Assembly: GCA_026394025.1 (NCBI GenBank)
Contig: JAPKZC010001133.1
Coordinates: forward strand, 20,460-28,777
Source of the DNA: Candidatus Solibacter sp.
Lineage (GTDB): Bacteria > Acidobacteriota > Terriglobia > Bryobacterales > Bryobacteraceae
Reading direction: 5' to 3'
DNA: 8,318 nt
Under the pieces are notes generated by a model. The model ran no database searches. It was not told where the DNA came from and saw only the letters and a program-made list of their open reading frames with translations. Shown here one piece after another: positions 1-7,270 of this stretch. A program made the translations under genes and the position numbers. Within the stretch, counting starts at the first letter, position 1, and each line of letters starts with the position of its first letter.

Positions 1-1
1 C

Positions 2-949
2 GCGGCCAAGGCACTGGCCTACGTAGAGCACACCCAGAACGGCAGTTCGCGGCTCCAGTCCACCTCGCAGACCTACGAATTCGATTGGACGCCGCCCGCC
101 AGCGCCGTCGGCAATGTCGTAATCTACGTCGCCGGAAATGCCGCCAATGCCAACGGCCAGGAGACGGGCGACCATATCTATACCGCCAGCTACACGATGA
201 CGCCCGGCGCCGCCGGGCCGGCACCGACCGTAAGTGCGGGCGGGGTGGTCAGTGCCGCCAGCTTTCAGCCCGGCATTGTCCCCGGCTCCTACGTGACCAT
301 CTTCGGGACCAACCTGTCTCCAGTGGCATTTGACACGTGGGACAAAGGCATCGTCAATGGCGTCCTGCCCACCTCGCTCGATGGCGTCCGTGTGGATATC
401 GGCAGCAAGCCCGCCTTCGTGTACCGCATCTTCCCCAACCAGATCGACGTGCAGGCGCCCGACGTGGGGACCGGACCCGTGCCCGTCACCGTCACCACTC
501 CCGGCGGAACCAGCGTCGCCGTGACGGCCAATGTGGTGGCGCAATCTCCGGCCTTCTTCCTCTGGCCCGGCAACCAGGTGGTGGCCACCCGCAACGCGGA
601 CGGGAGTTGGGCCGTCAAGGACGGCACCTTCGCCGGGGCTACCACGGTCGCCGCCAAGCCCGGAGACGTGCTGCTTCTCTGGGGCACCGGCTTTGGCCCC
701 ACCACCCCGCCGGTCGCCGCCGGCATTCTGGTACCCGGGGACAAGATTTACAATACCAGCCCGGTCAGCGTCAAGATCGGAACCGCCGACGCCCTCGTGA
801 TCTACGGGTTGCTCTCGCCCGGCTACGCGGGGCTCTACCAGGTGGCGATTCAAGTGCCCGCTTCCATGGCCGATGGCGACTACGCGCTCAAGGCCACGGT
901 CTCCGGAGCATCCTCCCCGGACGGCGTGACTCTCTCCGTGAAGAAGTAG
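2..949 (+). CDS. Secreted protein C-terminus: Reeler/choice-of-anchor V segment plus TIGR03437 domain (5' partial)
   Basis: The reading frame is open from base 2 to the TAG at 947-949, so the gene begins before the window; 315 residues are visible. The first ~65 resemble the end of a Reeler-like 'choice-of-anchor V' domain: a beta-rich YEFDWTPP stretch, then NVVIYVAGNAANANG and a GDHIYTASY end. After a short Pro/Ala linker, residues from about 75 onward fit the TIGR03437 domain (roughly 215 aa): SAASFQPG, PGSYVTIFGTNLSP, NGVLPTSLDGVRV, PNQIDVQAP and LLLWGTGFGPT are its usual landmarks. The family is exported or surface-associated and its molecular function is unknown. It is strongly expanded in Solibacter-like Acidobacteria. 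The ATG at 197 lies inside the domain pair and is not the start. No signal peptide can be judged because the N-terminus is missing. The gene ends 17 nt before xseA, and a functional link to xseA is not evident. Confidence 0.85.
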   Translation, partial: AAKALAYVEHTQNGSSRLQSTSQTYEFDWTPPASAVGNVVIYVAGNAANANGQETGDHIYTASYTMTPGAAGPAPTVSAGGVVSAASFQPGIVPGSYVTIFGTNLSPVAFDTWDKGIVNGVLPTSLDGVRVDIGSKPAFVYRIFPNQIDVQAPDVGTGPVPVTVTTPGGTSVAVTANVVAQSPAFFLWPGNQVVATRNADGSWAVKDGTFAGATTVAAKPGDVLLLWGTGFGPTTPPVAAGILVPGDKIYNTSPVSVKIGTADALVIYGLLSPGYAGLYQVAIQVPASMADGDYALKATVSGASSPDGVTLSVKK

Positions 950-966
950 CGCGCTACCATGCGTTA

Positions 967-2322
967 GTGGAGCAATTCGACCTCTTTGCGCAACGCCGCG
1001 TCTTCAGCGTCAGCGAACTCAACGGCGCCATCCGGGCGATGCTGGACGGCGAGTTCTCCGATATTTCGGTGGCCGGGGAAATCTCCGGCCTCAAACTCGC
1101 CGCCAGCGGCCACTACTACTTCACCCTGAAGGAACGCGATTCCCAGGTGAAGGCGGTGGCCTTCCGCTCCGCCCACCGCTTCTGGAAATTCAAGCCGCAA
1201 GACGGACTCGCCGTGCTGGCGCGCGGCCGTATCGATGTCTACGAAGCGCGCGGTGAGTACCAACTCCTGGTCGAACTGCTGGAACCCCAGGGATTGGGCG
1301 CGCTGCAACTCGCCTTCGAGCAACTCAAGAAGAAACTCGCCGCCGAGGGCCTGTTCGCGGCGGAACGCAAGCGTCCGTTGCCGCGCTTTCCGCGGCGCAT
1401 CGGGATTGTCACCTCGCCGCGCGGCGCCGCCATCGCGGACATGGTGCAGATTCTGGCGCGCCGCTTCCCCGGCCTGCACATCCGCCTCTATCCCGCGCTG
1501 GTGCAGGGCGAGGGTTCGGTGGAGGAATTGGTCAGGGGCATCGAATATTTCAGCCGCACCAAGTGGCCGGACGTGGTGATTGTGGGCCGCGGCGGGGGCT
1601 CCCTGGAGGATCTCTGGACCTTCAATGAGGAGGCCGTGGCACGCGCCATCGCCGCCTGTTCCGTGCCGGTGGTCTCCGCCGTGGGCCATGAGACCGATGT
1701 CACCATCGCCGATTTCGTGGCCGACCTGCGCGCCCCCACGCCTTCCGCCGCGGCCGAGATGGTGGTCTGTACGCGCGACGAACTCCTCGACCGCATTGCC
1801 GCCGCGCGCGCCAAAGCCGCACAGGCCGTGCGCTACCGCCTGGCGATGTTGGAGCGCCGCCTGCGCCAGCAAGGCATCGACCGCGCGCTCGGCACTCTGC
1901 ACCGGCGCATCGGCCGCGGATTGCAGCAGACCGACGAGCACGAGTTCCGCATGCGGGAGCGTATGCGCGCCGCTATCGAGGGCCGCGAACGGGCGCGGCG
2001 CTCACTCGAAGCGCGCCTCCGCCAGTTCGACGTGCGCCCCCGCCTGGCCGCCGGCCGCCGCCGCATGGAGGCCGTGCACAACGCCGCCATGCAAATCATG
2101 CGCACGCGCCTGGCCGGCGACCGCGGCAGGCTCGACCAGGTCACCGCCAAGCTCTCGCAACTCAGCCCGCTGCGCGTACTGGAGCGTGGCTACGCCATCG
2201 TGTCGAACCGGGCCGGAGTGGTCACGGACGCCGCCGCCTCGCCGCCCGGGTCGCGCTTGCACGTGCGCCTCCACCGGGGTGAGTTGGACGCCGTAGTCGC
2301 GCCCTCCACAGCGGTGGAATGA
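967..2322 (+). CDS. xseA: Exodeoxyribonuclease VII large subunit
   Basis: A 451-aa protein, the usual length for XseA. With many small XseB subunits it degrades single-stranded DNA to short oligonucleotides in the cytoplasm, in repair and recombination. Residues ~12-105 match the N-terminal OB-fold DNA-binding domain (VFSVSELN, ISVAGEISG, GHYYFTLK, VYEARGEYQLLVE). The catalytic domain follows with GIVTSPRGAAIADM, GRGGGSLEDLW at 207-217 and the family signature starting SAVGHETDVTIADF at 237, running on through DLRAPTPSAAAE. The Arg/Ala-rich stretch after ~265 is the predicted helical/coiled-coil part, and LSPLRVLERGYAIV near the end is also typical. I chose GTG 967: it puts a short leader before the conserved VFSVSEL, and all in-frame upstream sequence lies inside the preceding gene. 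No Shine-Dalgarno sequence is visible near it. No xseB follows; the next gene converges from the other strand. Confidence 0.96.
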   Translation: MEQFDLFAQRRVFSVSELNGAIRAMLDGEFSDISVAGEISGLKLAASGHYYFTLKERDSQVKAVAFRSAHRFWKFKPQDGLAVLARGRIDVYEARGEYQLLVELLEPQGLGALQLAFEQLKKKLAAEGLFAAERKRPLPRFPRRIGIVTSPRGAAIADMVQILARRFPGLHIRLYPALVQGEGSVEELVRGIEYFSRTKWPDVVIVGRGGGSLEDLWTFNEEAVARAIAACSVPVVSAVGHETDVTIADFVADLRAPTPSAAAEMVVCTRDELLDRIAAARAKAAQAVRYRLAMLERRLRQQGIDRALGTLHRRIGRGLQQTDEHEFRMRERMRAAIEGRERARRSLEARLRQFDVRPRLAAGRRRMEAVHNAAMQIMRTRLAGDRGRLDQVTAKLSQLSPLRVLERGYAIVSNRAGVVTDAAASPPGSRLHVRLHRGELDAVVAPSTAVE

Positions 2323-2334
2323 GGACCCCACCAG

Positions 2335-5073
2335 TTAGATCTTGAATTCGGCGCGCACCACTTCGTCATCCAACGAATGCCTCAGTGTGAAACCGAGCTT
2401 TTCGCAGATGCGCATGACTTCGCGGTTGTCGGGCAGTATATCGGCGGTCAACTTGGTCAACTTCTCGTCCGCCCCCACGATCAACAACCGCGCCAGCAGT
2501 TCCTTGCCCAGCCCGCGACCCTGCCACTTATCGCTGATCACCACCGCCACTTCGGCTTCCGTGGTGCCGTGGACCTTCATCAATCGGCCCACGCCAAAGA
2601 TCTCGCTCACGCCGGTTTCCGGATTGCGCCGCTCCGCCACCAGCGCCATTTCGCGATCGTAATCGATGAAGCAGATCCTGGTCAGCCGTTCGTGCTGCGT
2701 CCTCTGTTCCAGGTTCATCAGGTGGAAGTAGCGCAGGTACACCGTGCGCTCGCTCAGCGTCTCGTGGAAGCCCACCATGGCCGGTTCGTCTTCCGGCCGG
2801 ATGGGCCGGATCGTGACCTCGGTCGCGTCCTTCATCGTCCACGGCGCCACGTAGCGCGTCGGATACGCCCGGATGGCAGCCCTCGGCACCTGATCCAACG
2901 AGACCTCCGGACCATGCACCACCACGCGCGCATCGAGCGCGATCAACCCATCCGGCGAGGCCAACAGTGGATTGATGTCGATCTCCTTAATCCACCGCTG
3001 TTCCGCCACCAGCGCGCTGAACCGCACCATCAACACTTCGAGCGCCACCAGATCCACCGGCTTGCGCCCGCGCACGCCTTTCAGCGCCTTGTAGATTTTG
3101 GTCTGCTCCATCATCCGGCGGGCCAGCGTGGAGTTCAAGGGCGGCAACCCCAGCGCGCGATCCTTAAAGACCTCCACCAGTTGTCCACCCGTACCGAACA
3201 ACAGCACCGGCCCGAACTGCGGGTCCAGACTGCTGCCGATGATTAACTCGTATGCGTCGCGCAGCTGGACCATGGGCTGCACCGTCACGCCCTGGAAATG
3301 CTGCGCCCCCACCTTCCCGGTGACCGAGCTCTGAATCGCGTCGAACGCCTTCGCCACCGCTTCGGCGCTGCCTAGATTCAACTGCACGCCGCCCACATCG
3401 GTCTTGTGTGTGATGGTCTCGGAGAACAGCTTGAGCACGATCGGATAGCCGATTTCGTCCGCCGCCTTCACCGCATCCGCCCGGTTCGCGGCGACGATCG
3501 TCTTGGCCACAGGGATCCCGTATGCCGCCAGAACCTGCTTGCTTTCAAACTCGGTAAGAATGGTACGCCCTTCGGCCCGTGATCCGCTCACGATGCTCTC
3601 CACCAACTTGCGGTCCGGCGCCCAGGTGGCCGAATCCTCCGGCATGGCCGGGGTCTCGTACAGCGCCTTCAGGTTATCGGCGTACTGCCACATGTAGTTG
3701 AACGCGCGCGCCGCCGTATCCGGGTAGGGGAAGGTGGGAATGTTGGCGCGGTTGAGAATCTCCTCGCCCGCCGCCACGTCCACGCCGCCCATCCAACTCG
3801 CCAGCAGGGGCTTGCCGTCCTGCTTCGCCAGCGGCTTCAACTCCTCGGCGATCCGCGTCGGGTCGGTCATCGCCTGCGGCGTCAATATCACCAGCATGCC
3901 GTCGGAATTCGGATCTTTGGCCGCGATCTCGAGCGCTTTCGCGTAGCGCTCCGGCGACGCGTCCCCGATGATGTCCACCGGGTTGTTGTGGCTCCAGGTG
4001 GCGGGCAGCACCGCGTTGTAGGCTGCCATGGTCTCCGGCGTCAGTTCGCTCAGTTCGCCCCCGCCCATGATCAGCGCATCCGTCGCCAGCACGCCCGGAC
4101 CGCCCGCGTTGGTCACAATGGTCAACCGCGGCCCCTTTGGCGTGGGCTGCTTGGAGAGCACTTCCGCCATGTAGAACAGGTCCGCGATGGTGCCGACGCG
4201 CAGCACGCCGCTGCGCCGGAACGCCGCTTCCAATACCTCATCGCTGCCCGTCAACGCCCCGGTGTGCGATGCCGCCGCCTTCGCCGCCTGCGCCGACCGG
4301 CCCGGTTTGATGATGATGATCGGCTTGGTCAACGCCACTTCCCGCGCCGCCGACAGGAACGACCGCGCGTTGCCGATCGATTCCATGTAGATCACAATCG
4401 ACTTGGTCTTTGGATCGTTGCCCAGGTAGTAAATCAGATCGCCCCAGCCCACGTCCACCATCGACCCCACCGACACGAACGCGCTGAAGCCCACCATCTC
4501 CTTCAGGCTCCAGTCCAGGACCGCCGTGCACAGCGCCCCGCTCTGGCTGATGAATCCCACCGACCCCGGCCGCGCCACCGTCGTGGCGAACGTCGCGTTC
4601 ATCCCCGAAAGCGGGCTCATTACGCCCAGGCAGTTCGGTCCGATGATCCGGATATTGGCCTTCTGCGCTTCCACCAGCAGTTGCCGCTCCAGTTCCGCGC
4701 CCTCCGGCCCAATTTCCTTGAACCCGGCCGAAATCACAATCGCGCCCTGCACCCCGTTCTCGCCGCATTCCTTGATCAACCCCGGAATCGATGCCGGCGG
4801 CGTGATGATCACCGCCAGATCCACCTGCTCCGGAATATCGGAAACCGACGGGTATGCCTTCACGCCCAATACGCTGGGCCGTTTCGGATTGACCGGGTAT
4901 ACCGTGCCACCAAACGGGCTGGTCACCAGATTCCACAGCACGGTGCGCCCGACCGTGCCCACGTTTTCGGTGGCGCCGATAACCGCCACCGTCTTCGGTG
5001 AGAAAAATACATCCAGCGGCTGCTTCCGCTTGCGATTCAATTTCTTCTTTCCGGGCTTACTGGTTACTTGCAT
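2335..5073 (-). CDS. NDP-forming acyl-CoA synthetase fused to GNAT acetyltransferase (Pat/PatZ-like)
   Basis: A 912-aa cytoplasmic fusion. Residues ~22-120 form a CoA-binding Rossmann domain (AVIGATENVGTVG). Residues ~145-450 are the succinyl-CoA-ligase-like flavodoxin domains (IIGPNCLG, FISQSGAL, IKPGRS, SHTGALTG). Residues ~505-725 are an ATP-grasp domain (AAYGIPVAKT, IGYPIVLKL, HKTDVGGVQL, EIDINPLL). Residues ~753-905 are a GNAT domain with IDYDREMALVA, AEVAVVISD and the acetyl-CoA loop QGRGLG at 851-856; Glu841 aligns with the catalytic Glu region of Pat. The order and length match Pat/PatZ protein lysine acetyltransferases (~886 aa), which silence acetyl-CoA synthetase by acetylating a lysine. 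Unlike E. coli PatZ, the phospho-histidine of ADP-forming synthetases is present (His270), so the synthetase half may be active. The N-terminus is Lys/Arg-rich. The start overlaps the upstream gene by 17 nt, which implies co-translation. The natural substrate cannot be read from the sequence. Confidence 0.92.
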   Translation of the reverse strand: MQVTSKPGKKKLNRKRKQPLDVFFSPKTVAVIGATENVGTVGRTVLWNLVTSPFGGTVYPVNPKRPSVLGVKAYPSVSDIPEQVDLAVIITPPASIPGLIKECGENGVQGAIVISAGFKEIGPEGAELERQLLVEAQKANIRIIGPNCLGVMSPLSGMNATFATTVARPGSVGFISQSGALCTAVLDWSLKEMVGFSAFVSVGSMVDVGWGDLIYYLGNDPKTKSIVIYMESIGNARSFLSAAREVALTKPIIIIKPGRSAQAAKAAASHTGALTGSDEVLEAAFRRSGVLRVGTIADLFYMAEVLSKQPTPKGPRLTIVTNAGGPGVLATDALIMGGGELSELTPETMAAYNAVLPATWSHNNPVDIIGDASPERYAKALEIAAKDPNSDGMLVILTPQAMTDPTRIAEELKPLAKQDGKPLLASWMGGVDVAAGEEILNRANIPTFPYPDTAARAFNYMWQYADNLKALYETPAMPEDSATWAPDRKLVESIVSGSRAEGRTILTEFESKQVLAAYGIPVAKTIVAANRADAVKAADEIGYPIVLKLFSETITHKTDVGGVQLNLGSAEAVAKAFDAIQSSVTGKVGAQHFQGVTVQPMVQLRDAYELIIGSSLDPQFGPVLLFGTGGQLVEVFKDRALGLPPLNSTLARRMMEQTKIYKALKGVRGRKPVDLVALEVLMVRFSALVAEQRWIKEIDINPLLASPDGLIALDARVVVHGPEVSLDQVPRAAIRAYPTRYVAPWTMKDATEVTIRPIRPEDEPAMVGFHETLSERTVYLRYFHLMNLEQRTQHERLTRICFIDYDREMALVAERRNPETGVSEIFGVGRLMKVHGTTEAEVAVVISDKWQGRGLGKELLARLLIVGADEKLTKLTADILPDNREVMRICEKLGFTLRHSLDDEVVRAEFKI

Positions 5074-5290
5074 TTTCGGTGTCTGCCTTTGGTCTGAACG
5101 CGGCCTGATTCAGCGCCTCGACTACGTCCAGCGAATTGAGTCCGTTCTTGCGCGCAACCGTTTCGATATCGCAGTCATCGCACGATGGGCGATACCGGAA
5201 TCCCTCAAATACGGGAATGGTTTCAGGATGACGTTGTTTCACATCACGGATGATCATGTCACGGCGGATCAACTGATCGAATCGAAACAT
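5057..5290 (-). CDS. Small DUF1858-like CxxC protein
   Basis: A 77-aa protein. Residues ~11-63 resemble the DUF1858 / ScdA N-terminal-like domain: a DMIIRDV opening, HPETIPVFEGF (the 'P-x-x-x-x-x-F' helix), a Cys pair (Cys37, Cys40 in SCDDC) and a closing helix ending VVEALNQ. Members are small helical domains, often with paired cysteines that can bind metal or sense redox state; their exact role is unsettled. The ATG at 5290 is preceded by GAGGG at 5299-5303 with 8-nt spacing, a good ribosome site. An internal ATG at 5257 (residue 12) is a less likely alternative because it would cut into the domain's first turn. The stop lies inside the start region of the acyl-CoA synthetase/GNAT gene (17-nt overlap), so the two are probably one transcript and translationally coupled. 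A role as partner or regulator of the acetyltransferase is inference from context. Confidence 0.8.
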   Translation of the reverse strand: MFRFDQLIRRDMIIRDVKQRHPETIPVFEGFRYRPSCDDCDIETVARKNGLNSLDVVEALNQAAFRPKADTENASNQ

Positions 5291-5298
5291 AGCTTGCG

Positions 5299-5303
5299 CC
5301 CTC
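5299..5303 (-). promoter_or_regulatory. Ribosome binding site of the DUF1858-like gene
   Basis: On the minus strand the sequence reads GAGGG, followed by 8 nt and then ATG at 5290. This is the best Shine-Dalgarno match in the operon and supports the 5290 start over the internal ATG at 5257. The downstream synthetase/GNAT gene has only a weak, distant AAAGG, which fits translation by coupling. Confidence 0.55.
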
Positions 5304-5346
5304 GATAGACGGTTGAATACAGCACCCTGAATTCCAAAAGATGACT

Positions 5347-5360
5347 CATTGAAATCAATG
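5347..5360. promoter_or_regulatory. Short palindrome, candidate operator
   Basis: CATTGA-aa-TCAATG, a perfect 6-bp inverted repeat around 2 nt, flanked on the left and right by ATGACT as a direct repeat (5341-5346 and 5359-5364, the second sharing its first two bases with the palindrome). It lies about 57 nt upstream of the DUF1858-like start, in the AT-richest part of the gap, a sensible place for a repressor or activator site. A 12-base inverted repeat can also arise by chance, and no regulator gene is nearby. Confidence 0.25.
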
Positions 5361-5630
5361 ACTTACATGGCTATCGGCGAGAGCAACTGGGTGATATCGC
5401 GCAGCAGGAGGGGAACAGGGTACGCTACCGCCTCGGCCAGGGTCCGCGTGCCGGAAGGTAGTCGGCCATCCAGGCATTCGATCCGTCCCGTGAATCGCAC
5501 CATCAACAGGGGTGGAATTGCCGCCCGATCCGGTGGCGAGCCACGCGGTCGGGGTGTTGTGGGGCGGTTTCGCGGGCTCCCCGATGGATGCGGCGTGGGG
5601 TTCAACGGTTGTGTTCGCTATATTGAGGGG

Positions 5631-6512
5631 GTGGCTTCGCGCAAAGACCCGCTGCGGCTGGCAATCCATGTGGGCGTGTACGTGGCGCTCTTCTACGCCA
5701 CCGCGTTCCTGTTCGGCGGGCTGCTGGTGTGGCTGGGTGGATATATGGCGGGCCTGACGGGGGCGACGTTGCTCTCGGCGGTTTTCGCCAACTGGCTCGC
5801 CCTGCGGATTTATGAAGACCGGCACCTGGTGGAGACCGGCCTTTGGCTGAACCGGAGTTCGGCGGAGAATCTGGTGCTGGGGTTGGCGGGCGGCATCGGC
5901 ACGGCGGCCCTGGTCCTGGTCCCGGCTCTGTTGGTCGGGGCCGCCCATTTCACGCCCACTCCCGCCGACCATCCGACCGTCGGAACCATCATCTTCGTGA
6001 GCATTCTGCTGGCGGCCGGGTCGGTGGGCGAGGAGTTGTTTTTCCGCGGCTACGGGTTTCAGGAACTGCTGGTGGTGATGGGGCCGTGGGCCACGGTAGT
6101 TCCGGTGGGAGTCATCTTCGCCCTGCTCCACGGTTCCAACCCGGGGGCAACCTGGTTCAGCACGGCGAACACGGCGGGATTCGGCATCCTGTTCGGCTAC
6201 GCGTATTTGCGAAGCCGCGATTTGTGGCTGCCCATCGGGCTGCATTTCGGGTGGAACTTTACATTGCCCCTGTTCGGGGTCAGCGTCAGCGGGCTTAGAA
6301 TGAAGGTGACGGGCTACGAGATGTCGTGGACCGCCGGCAGCTTGTGGAGTGGCGGGGAGTACGGCCCGGAAGCGAGCGTTCTGACTTCCGTGGTGTTGAT
6401 CGCGTTGTTCGTCTATCTCCGTAAGGCTCCCATTCGCCGGCAGGTCTCACCGCTGACGGACCCGCCCGCTGGGAGTGAAGCATGCGAGGCTACACCGTCA
6501 TCGCCATCCTAA
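5631..6512 (+). CDS. CPBP family intramembrane metalloprotease (CAAX protease/Abi-like)
   Basis: From GTG 5631 the product is 293 aa, normal for the CPBP (Rce1/Abi) family of membrane-embedded glutamate-type proteases. Three active-site motifs are visible: EELFFR at 134-139 (EExxxR), FALLH at 163-167 (FxxxH) and HFGWN at 205-209 (HxxxN). Hydrophobic segments lie at roughly 10-36, 40-57, 80-105, 118-132, 143-166, 180-193 and 247-263, giving a polytopic inner-membrane protein. Bacterial members process or cleave membrane substrates, and some act in bacteriocin immunity; this one's substrate is unknown. GTG 5631 was chosen because it begins just ahead of the first helix and the upstream frame has no protein character. 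The preceding GAGGGG is very close (about 2-5 nt), so the start is uncertain; GTG 5595 is an alternative. The last 31 nt overlap the next gene. Confidence 0.88.
   Translation: MASRKDPLRLAIHVGVYVALFYATAFLFGGLLVWLGGYMAGLTGATLLSAVFANWLALRIYEDRHLVETGLWLNRSSAENLVLGLAGGIGTAALVLVPALLVGAAHFTPTPADHPTVGTIIFVSILLAAGSVGEELFFRGYGFQELLVVMGPWATVVPVGVIFALLHGSNPGATWFSTANTAGFGILFGYAYLRSRDLWLPIGLHFGWNFTLPLFGVSVSGLRMKVTGYEMSWTAGSLWSGGEYGPEASVLTSVVLIALFVYLRKAPIRRQVSPLTDPPAGSEACEATPSSPS
6472..6475 (+). promoter_or_regulatory. Ribosome binding site of the BamE-like gene
   Basis: GGAG followed by 6 nt and the ATG at 6482. It lies inside the last codons of the protease gene and supports a true start there, hence a real 31-nt overlap of the two genes. 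Confidence 0.5.
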
Positions 6513-7270
6513 CCTTCGCGCCGGGGCTGTGGCCGGCGGGGAACAAATTGACCTGGGAAGACCGCGTGGAGTTGACGCGCGGGCTGACCGCCGAATACGC
6601 CACCGTCAAGGCGCTGCTGCCGCGTTCCCGCAAGGCCCTGGAGTTCGACGCCAAGAGCGGGTACGACAAGAAGCAGTGGACCGAGATCGCGCGCGAGAGC
6701 GGCCCCGCCGCGCGCAACGGCGATCTGGTGCAGATCACCAAGGTGGAAATCGACGACGACAAGCTGGTGCTGCAGATCAACGGCGGCTACAAGGGCGGGC
6801 GCAAATGGTATCAAGGCGTGCAAATCGGCGTCGGCGGGGCCACCGCGCCGGTATCCACGAATAGCGATTCGAATTCGCCGGGCGGCACTTCGATCGCGAT
6901 TCTGTTCCACCAGCCGCTTGAGCCCATCAAGGCGTCGGAGATCAAGAAAATGCTGGCGCCGGTGCTGGACTTCGAGAAACACAGCGTTACCCAGCTCTAT
7001 TCGGAGAGCCTGCCGCCGGAAACCCAGAAGGCGATCAAGGAAAAGCGCGTGCTGGTGGGCATGGACCACGAGCAGGTGCGGATGGCCGTCGGGCTACCTC
7101 AGCACAAGTCGCGCGAGACCACCGATGGGCTCGAGGTGGAGGACTGGGTCTACGGCACGCCGCCCGGAAGGATCACGTTCGTCACTTTCAGCGGCGACAA
7201 AGTCATCAAGGTGAAGGACTCCTACGCGGGTTTGGGCAGTCAGGTGGGCCCTACCCCCGTGGTCCGGTAG
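6482..7270 (+). CDS. Exported protein with BamE/SmpA-like C-terminal domain
   Basis: A 262-aa protein with a short hydrophobic N-terminus (residues ~4-18, ending LWPAG) that looks like a signal peptide with one arginine. Residues 25-175 are unrecognised; they include an alpha-helical start (TWEDRVELTRGLTAEYATVKALLP) and a beta-rich KVEIDDDKLVLQINGGYKGG stretch. Residues ~184-246 resemble the small BamE/SmpA/OmlA fold: IKEKRVLVGM, then EQVRMAVGLPQHK, then VEDWVYG, then ITFVTFSGDKVIKV. Known proteins with this fold are periplasmic or outer-membrane accessory factors that bind other envelope proteins. There is no lipobox, so it is probably periplasmic and soluble. The start is supported by GGAG 6 nt upstream; it overlaps the protease gene and its TAG directly touches the ATG of the lipoprotein gene. 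The specific role is unknown. Confidence 0.7.
   Translation: MRGYTVIAILTFAPGLWPAGNKLTWEDRVELTRGLTAEYATVKALLPRSRKALEFDAKSGYDKKQWTEIARESGPAARNGDLVQITKVEIDDDKLVLQINGGYKGGRKWYQGVQIGVGGATAPVSTNSDSNSPGGTSIAILFHQPLEPIKASEIKKMLAPVLDFEKHSVTQLYSESLPPETQKAIKEKRVLVGMDHEQVRMAVGLPQHKSRETTDGLEVEDWVYGTPPGRITFVTFSGDKVIKVKDSYAGLGSQVGPTPVVR

Larger units (their letters stand above)
5291..5630. other. Divergent intergenic region, no recognisable gene
   Basis: About 340 nt between two divergently transcribed operons. The plus-strand frame that ends in the protease stays open back to an ATG at 5349, but its 94 extra residues are Arg/Gly/Pro-rich without family resemblance, precede the first membrane helix and look like GC-driven translation of non-coding DNA. 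Minus-strand open frames here are similarly low in character. The DNA contains a 14-bp palindrome (5347-5360), an AGGAGGGG at 5406-5413 not followed by any start codon, and on the minus strand a GG-N10-GC spacing (about 5320-5336) that could be a sigma-54-type -24/-12 element but is only a partial consensus match. The AT-rich part, 5310-5370, is the likeliest place for the minus-operon promoter. No convincing -35/-10 pair was seen. Confidence 0.5.

Noticed and set aside
337..966. Long in-frame upstream extension of the xseA reading frame
   Set aside because: It lies inside the TIGR03437 protein gene in another frame, is very Arg-rich and matches nothing in XseA, whose length is already complete from 967.
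964..1941. 325-aa minus-strand frame opposite xseA
   Set aside because: It is a shadow of xseA, with His/Gly/Ala-rich composition and no domain; XseA motifs are unambiguous on the plus strand.
2313..2332. GGTGG-N10-CCACC hairpin between the convergent xseA and synthetase genes as a bidirectional terminator
   Set aside because: The stem is only 5 bp, it overlaps the xseA stop, and there is no T-tract on either strand.
3988..5001. 337-aa plus-strand frame opposite the synthetase/GNAT gene
   Set aside because: His/Arg-rich composition typical of the antisense of a GC-rich gene; the minus strand has a clear, full-length family match.
5406..5413. Strong AGGAGGGG ribosome-site-like sequence in the divergent gap
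   Set aside because: No ATG, GTG or TTG follows at usable spacing and no protein-like frame begins there.
5349..5630. N-terminal extension of the protease to the ATG at 5349
   Set aside because: The extra 94 residues are Arg/Gly-rich, precede the first membrane helix and would make the protein unusually long for the family; there is no good ribosome site before 5349.
5355..6245. 296-aa minus-strand frame opposite the protease gene
   Set aside because: Gln/Arg/Pro-rich, with no recognisable domain, while the plus strand carries the three CPBP active-site motifs.
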